Below, piece after piece: positions 6,620 through 8,815 of a stretch of 8,815 nt of DNA. The notes under the pieces were generated by a model. The model did no database searches and was not told the origin of the DNA. It worked only from the letters and a program-made list of their open reading frames with translations. The DNA lies in the NCBI GenBank assembly GCA_938034165.1, contig CALHKP010000062.1, positions 1 through 8,815 of the forward strand, given 5' to 3'. The first letter of the stretch is position 1, and the number at the start of each line of letters is the position of its first letter. The translations under genes were made by a program, and so were the position numbers. Source of the DNA: an uncultured Clostridia bacterium (GTDB lineage: Bacteria > Bacillota > Clostridia > Peptostreptococcales > Anaerovoracaceae).

Positions 6620-6699
6620 AATCCGGTCTGCCGACCCGAAACTTTGGTCTTCGGACAGTAATCCGGTTCGACGGCTCGAGGCTTTCATTTTGGGACAGT
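6620..6699 (+). repeat. Two tandem 40-base imperfect repeats between pyrF and pyrE
   Basis: Units 6620-6659 and 6660-6699 abut directly, starting at the first base after the pyrF stop. Aligned without gaps they agree at 29 of 40 positions (hand count), with identical ends: AATCCGGT at the start and GGACAGT at the end. They carry no open frame that looks like protein. Unit 1 can form a CCGAA/TTCGG stem (6637-6641 with 6651-6655) that unit 2 does not keep. No terminator T run follows. The role is unknown. Confidence 0.7.
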
Positions 6700-6742
6700 A
6701 ATTAAGAAATAATTTATATAACTGATTTACAGGAGGTAACAT

Positions 6743-7375
6743 ATGAAAAAAGACATAGCAAAAGGACTACTTTCAATAGAAGCTGTTTTCCTCAGACCTG
6801 AGGAACCATTCACATGGGCAAGCGGAATCAAGAGCCCTATCTACTGTGACAACAGACTAACTCTAACTGCACCTGAAGTAAGAACTGCAATCGAAAACGG
6901 TCTTGCAGCAATCGTTAAGGAACACTTCCCTGAATGCGAAGTTCTTATGGGAACAAGCACTGCAGGAATCGCTCACGCTGCAATCGTGGGACACATCATG
7001 GATCTTCCTATGGGATATGTTAGAGGCTCCGCAAAAGACCATGGCAGAACAAACAGAATCGAAGGAAAACTGGAAAAAGGCCAGAAGGTTGTAGTAATCG
7101 AAGACCTGATTTCAACAGCAGGCTCAGCAGTTGACACTGTAGAAGCCCTCAGAGAAGCAGGAGCAGAAGTTCTTGGAGTTGCAAGCATCTTTACTTATGG
7201 CATGAAAAAAGGCCTCGAAAACCTTGCAAAAGCAGAAATCAAGAATGTAAGCCTCTGCGACCTTGACACACTCGTTGAAGTAGCAGCAGAAACAGGATAT
7301 ATCAAAGAAGACGCAGTCGAAAGAATCCTGAAGTTCAGAGATAATCCACAGGATGAAAGCTGGATGAGAGGCTAA
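6743..7375 (+). CDS. pyrE: Orotate phosphoribosyltransferase
   Basis: PyrE joins orotate to PRPP, giving OMP for PyrF. 210 residues, typical of the family. It shows the N-terminal orotate region FTWASGIKSPIYCDNR (23-38), a nucleotide-contact stretch GTSTAGIAHA (70-79), the flexible catalytic loop VRGSAKDHGRTNRIEG (93-108; K98, H100) and the PRPP-binding motif VVVIEDLISTAGSAV (116-130), in which E120-D121 contact PRPP ribose. The usual TGG of that motif is replaced by TAG-like residues (ISTAGS), seen in other members. Its start has a perfect AGGAGG 6 bases upstream. A promoter in the gap before it is possible (TATAAC near 6716) but lacks a good -35 box. The pyrB start follows its stop by 2 bases. 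Confidence 0.95.
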   Translation: MKKDIAKGLLSIEAVFLRPEEPFTWASGIKSPIYCDNRLTLTAPEVRTAIENGLAAIVKEHFPECEVLMGTSTAGIAHAAIVGHIMDLPMGYVRGSAKDHGRTNRIEGKLEKGQKVVVIEDLISTAGSAVDTVEALREAGAEVLGVASIFTYGMKKGLENLAKAEIKNVSLCDLDTLVEVAAETGYIKEDAVERILKFRDNPQDESWMRG

Positions 7376-7377
7376 TT

Positions 7378-8472
7378 ATGAGGAATTTGATTAACATCAC
7401 AGACTTTTCGACTGAAGAACTGGACAGACTCATGACTGTTGCAGATGACATAGAAAAGAACCCTGAGAAGTACCAGGATGCCTGCGCTCACAAAAAGCTG
7501 GCATCCCTCTTCTTTGAACCAAGCACAAGAACAAGACTGAGCTTTGAAGCTGCTATGCTGGAGCTTGGCGGAAGTGTCCTCGGATTCTCCGAAAGCAACT
7601 CAAGTTCTGCCGCAAAGGGAGAAACTGTAGGAGACACAATCAAAATCGTAAGCTGCTACGCTGATATAATCGCAATGCGTCACCCTAAGGAAGGCGCACC
7701 TGTTGCAGCCATCAGAACTGCTGATGTTCCTGTAATCAACGCAGGAGACGGCGGTCACTTCCATCCTACACAGACTCTTGCAGACCTTCTGACAATCAGA
7801 AGAAAAAAAGGCAGACTGGACAACCTTACTATTGGTATCTGCGGAGACCTGAAATACGGAAGAACTGTCCACTCACTGGTTGATGCAATGCTCAGATACG
7901 AAAATATAAACTTTATTCTTATCTCACCGGAAGAGCTTAAGATGCCTGATTACGTAACAGACAAAATGCTTCGTTGCGGAGCTGCTTTTTCTGAATCAGA
8001 CAATTTGGAAGAGAGCCTCCCAAAACTGGATGTCCTGTACATGACAAGAATCCAGAAGGAGCGTTTCCAGTGTTTAGACACTTACGAAAGACTGAAAGAT
8101 GTCTACATTCTGGACACTCAGAAACTGAAATCAGCAAAGGAAGATCTTGCAATCCTTCATCCGCTCCCTCGTGTTAACGAGATTAGCGTAGGAGTCGATC
8201 AGGACCCTCGCGCCTGCTATTTCTACCAGGCTCTTTGCGGCAAACATATGCGAATGGCGCTTATACTCAAGCTTCTCGGCATTTCAGAGCCTGCAGGAGC
8301 TGATAACAACGACCATTACATAATGCCAGAAGAAACAATAGTCGAAAATCTTACATGTACAAATCCTCACTGCATCAGCAATGCCGAAAGCTACCTTGCC
8401 CACAGATTTGTTCCTGTAAAAACCGAAAAAGGCATCAAACATCGCTGCCCATTCTGCGACAGCATATATTAG
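7378..8472 (+). CDS. pyrB: Aspartate carbamoyltransferase with fused PyrI-like zinc domain
   Basis: PyrB condenses carbamoyl phosphate with aspartate, the committed step of pyrimidine synthesis. The catalytic part (1 to about 302) has the carbamoyl-phosphate motif FFEPSTRTR (45-53), the shared-site loop SNSSSAAKGET (73-83; K80 corresponds to E. coli Lys84), RHP (101-103), GDGGHFHPTQTLADL (123-137) and HPLPRV (261-266). At 364 residues it exceeds the ~305-310 of ordinary PyrB. The extra tail (about 310-364) matches the C-terminal zinc domain of the regulatory chain PyrI: MPEETIVENLTC-x4-CISNAE, then C-x2-C, with ligands C327, C332, C357 and C360 (PyrI: C109, C114, C138, C141). The nucleotide-binding half of PyrI is absent, and no pyrI follows. 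It starts 2 bases after pyrE with a weak GAGAGG site and ends in adjacent stops TAG and TAA. Confidence 0.95.
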   Translation: MRNLINITDFSTEELDRLMTVADDIEKNPEKYQDACAHKKLASLFFEPSTRTRLSFEAAMLELGGSVLGFSESNSSSAAKGETVGDTIKIVSCYADIIAMRHPKEGAPVAAIRTADVPVINAGDGGHFHPTQTLADLLTIRRKKGRLDNLTIGICGDLKYGRTVHSLVDAMLRYENINFILISPEELKMPDYVTDKMLRCGAAFSESDNLEESLPKLDVLYMTRIQKERFQCLDTYERLKDVYILDTQKLKSAKEDLAILHPLPRVNEISVGVDQDPRACYFYQALCGKHMRMALILKLLGISEPAGADNNDHYIMPEETIVENLTCTNPHCISNAESYLAHRFVPVKTEKGIKHRCPFCDSIY

Positions 8473-8480
8473 TAAATTTT

Positions 8481-8517
8481 AACATGAGCTTAGGTCTTGC
8501 CGGGCTCATGTTTTTTA
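8481..8517 (+). terminator. Terminator of the cvpA-pyr operon
   Basis: A perfect 9-base-pair stem (AACATGAGC, 8481-8489, with GCTCATGTT, 8504-8512) has a 14-base loop and leads into a run of T (8511-8516) then ATAA. It begins 8 bases after the pyrB stop codon, closing the operon before any pyrI could follow. Confidence 0.88.
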
Positions 8518-8544
8518 TAATCAATATCCATCGAGTTTCAGAGC

Positions 8545-8669
8545 AATTAGACGTAGCTAGCCAATACTCTCATGGTGGTTAGGCGCGTCGACCCAGCTAC
8601 AAAGTGGTTAGACACAACTAACCAATGCTTTCAGGGCGGTTAGGCGCGACTAACTCAGCGCATATCACA
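8545..8669. repeat. Four tandem ~32-base dyad units
   Basis: Units begin at 8545, 8577, 8606 and 8638 (periods 32, 29, 32). The dyads at 8605-8624 (perfect 7-base arms TGGTTAG/CTAACCA) and 8639-8654 (GTTAG-GCGCGA-CTAAC) are intact. Those in the first two units are decayed, the second having lost about 3 bases and its right arm. The 16-base dyad at 8639-8654 is identical to that at 182-197 in the left copy. Confidence 0.75.
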
Positions 8670-8742
8670 AAAATGGCAATTTGCGCTTACATTTTTCGCT
8701 TGTGACTAAGCGCGAATTTACAAAATCAAAATCTGCGCTGAG
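8545..8742. repeat. Composite intergenic repeat, right copy (inverted)
   Basis: This is the mirror counterpart of 62-239. Reading rightward it has dyad units first (8545-8669) and then motifs C' (8678-8689), B' (8706-8717) and A' (8731-8742). Positions 8636-8742 in reverse complement align gaplessly with 62-168; the 26-base core from motif B through C (CTTAG to AAATT) is nearly invariant. As on the left, it starts about 30-40 bases beyond a terminator, so relative to the upstream gene both copies have the same order: terminator, dyad units, C-B-A. No coding capacity is evident. Confidence 0.8.
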
Positions 8743-8760
8743 CGAAATGTTGAATTTTCA

Positions 8761-8781
8761 ACAAAAATCTCTGATTTTTGT
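8761..8781. other. A/T-rich perfect hairpin near right edge
   Basis: ACAAAAATC (8761-8769) and GATTTTTGT (8773-8781) pair perfectly over 9 bases with a 3-base loop. A second small palindrome (TGTTGA-ATTT-TCAACA, 8748-8763) overlaps its left arm, so the two cannot form together. There is no T run on either side. It could be a leader structure or operator for the gene that starts at the edge; the role is not shown. Confidence 0.5.
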
Positions 8782-8798
8782 ATCCTTACATTCATCTT

Positions 8799-8815
8799 GA
8801 AGGAGATTTTGGCGA
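8799..8815 (+). promoter_or_regulatory. Ribosome site of a gene starting at the right edge
   Basis: GAAGGAG (8799-8805) is a strong Shine-Dalgarno sequence. If the final A of the window opens an ATG, the spacing would be 9 bases, which is normal. No coding sequence is inside the window, so the product is unknown. Confidence 0.45.

Noticed and set aside
6660..6676. Resemblance to a PyrR binding loop (ARUCCNGNGAGGYU) in the pyrF-pyrE gap
   Set aside because: AATCCGGT fits the first half, but the GAGG half is broken by extra bases (TCGACGGCT), the pattern is worse in the other unit, and no terminator/antiterminator pair follows.
8513..8582. Frame running on from 8355 past the pyrB stop in another register
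   Set aside because: It overlaps the PyrB zinc domain, the terminator and the dyad units, and has no start site or protein-like composition.
62..8742. Composite transposon carrying the pyr genes
   Set aside because: There is no transposase or integrase gene, no target-site duplication was seen, and the cargo is ordinary housekeeping genes; two copies of a dispersed repeat explain it better.

Overview
The window looks like ordinary chromosome of a low-to-mid GC Firmicute, most likely an anaerobic member of the Clostridia (a family XIII / Anaerovoracaceae-type organism is a guess from the protein flavour). Grounds: strong AGGAGG-type ribosome sites, the class 1B dihydroorotate dehydrogenase pair PyrK/PyrD, an IspE-GntR gene pair, and stem-plus-T-run terminators. 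No phage, transposase, CRISPR array, rRNA or tRNA was seen.

Layout. (1) 1-326 is non-coding and holds a composite repeat (62-239) and the terminator of the leftward genes (280-301). (2) The leftward genes, in transcription order, are tadA (3432-2953), an Ig-domain single-pass membrane protein (2956-2090, overlapping tadA by 4 bases), a strong terminator (2081-2052), ispE (1973-1014) and a GntR/FCD regulator (995-327). (3) 3433-3609 is a divergent promoter region. (4) The rightward genes are cvpA (3610), pyrK, pyrD, pyrF, pyrE and pyrB (to 8472), tightly packed except for a 123-base pyrF-pyrE gap, and closed by a terminator at 8481-8517. (5) 8513-8815 is non-coding; it holds a second copy of the composite repeat in inverted orientation and the ribosome site of a gene starting at the right edge.

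The rightward genes encode four steps of UMP synthesis: aspartate carbamoyltransferase (PyrB), dihydroorotate dehydrogenase (PyrD with its electron-transfer partner PyrK), orotate phosphoribosyltransferase (PyrE) and OMP decarboxylase (PyrF). Carbamoyl-phosphate synthetase and dihydroorotase must be encoded elsewhere. The leftward genes are unrelated housekeeping functions: tRNA wobble inosine formation, isoprenoid precursor synthesis and a metabolite-sensing repressor.

The most notable points are: PyrB carries a C-terminal zinc domain like that of the regulatory chain PyrI but no allosteric nucleotide-binding domain; a ~107-base repeat with switchable hairpins and 32-base dyad units lies just beyond the terminator at both ends of the block, in mirror orientation; a 40-base tandem duplication sits between pyrF and pyrE; IspE has a ~20-residue insertion; and tadA may be transcribed as a leaderless mRNA.
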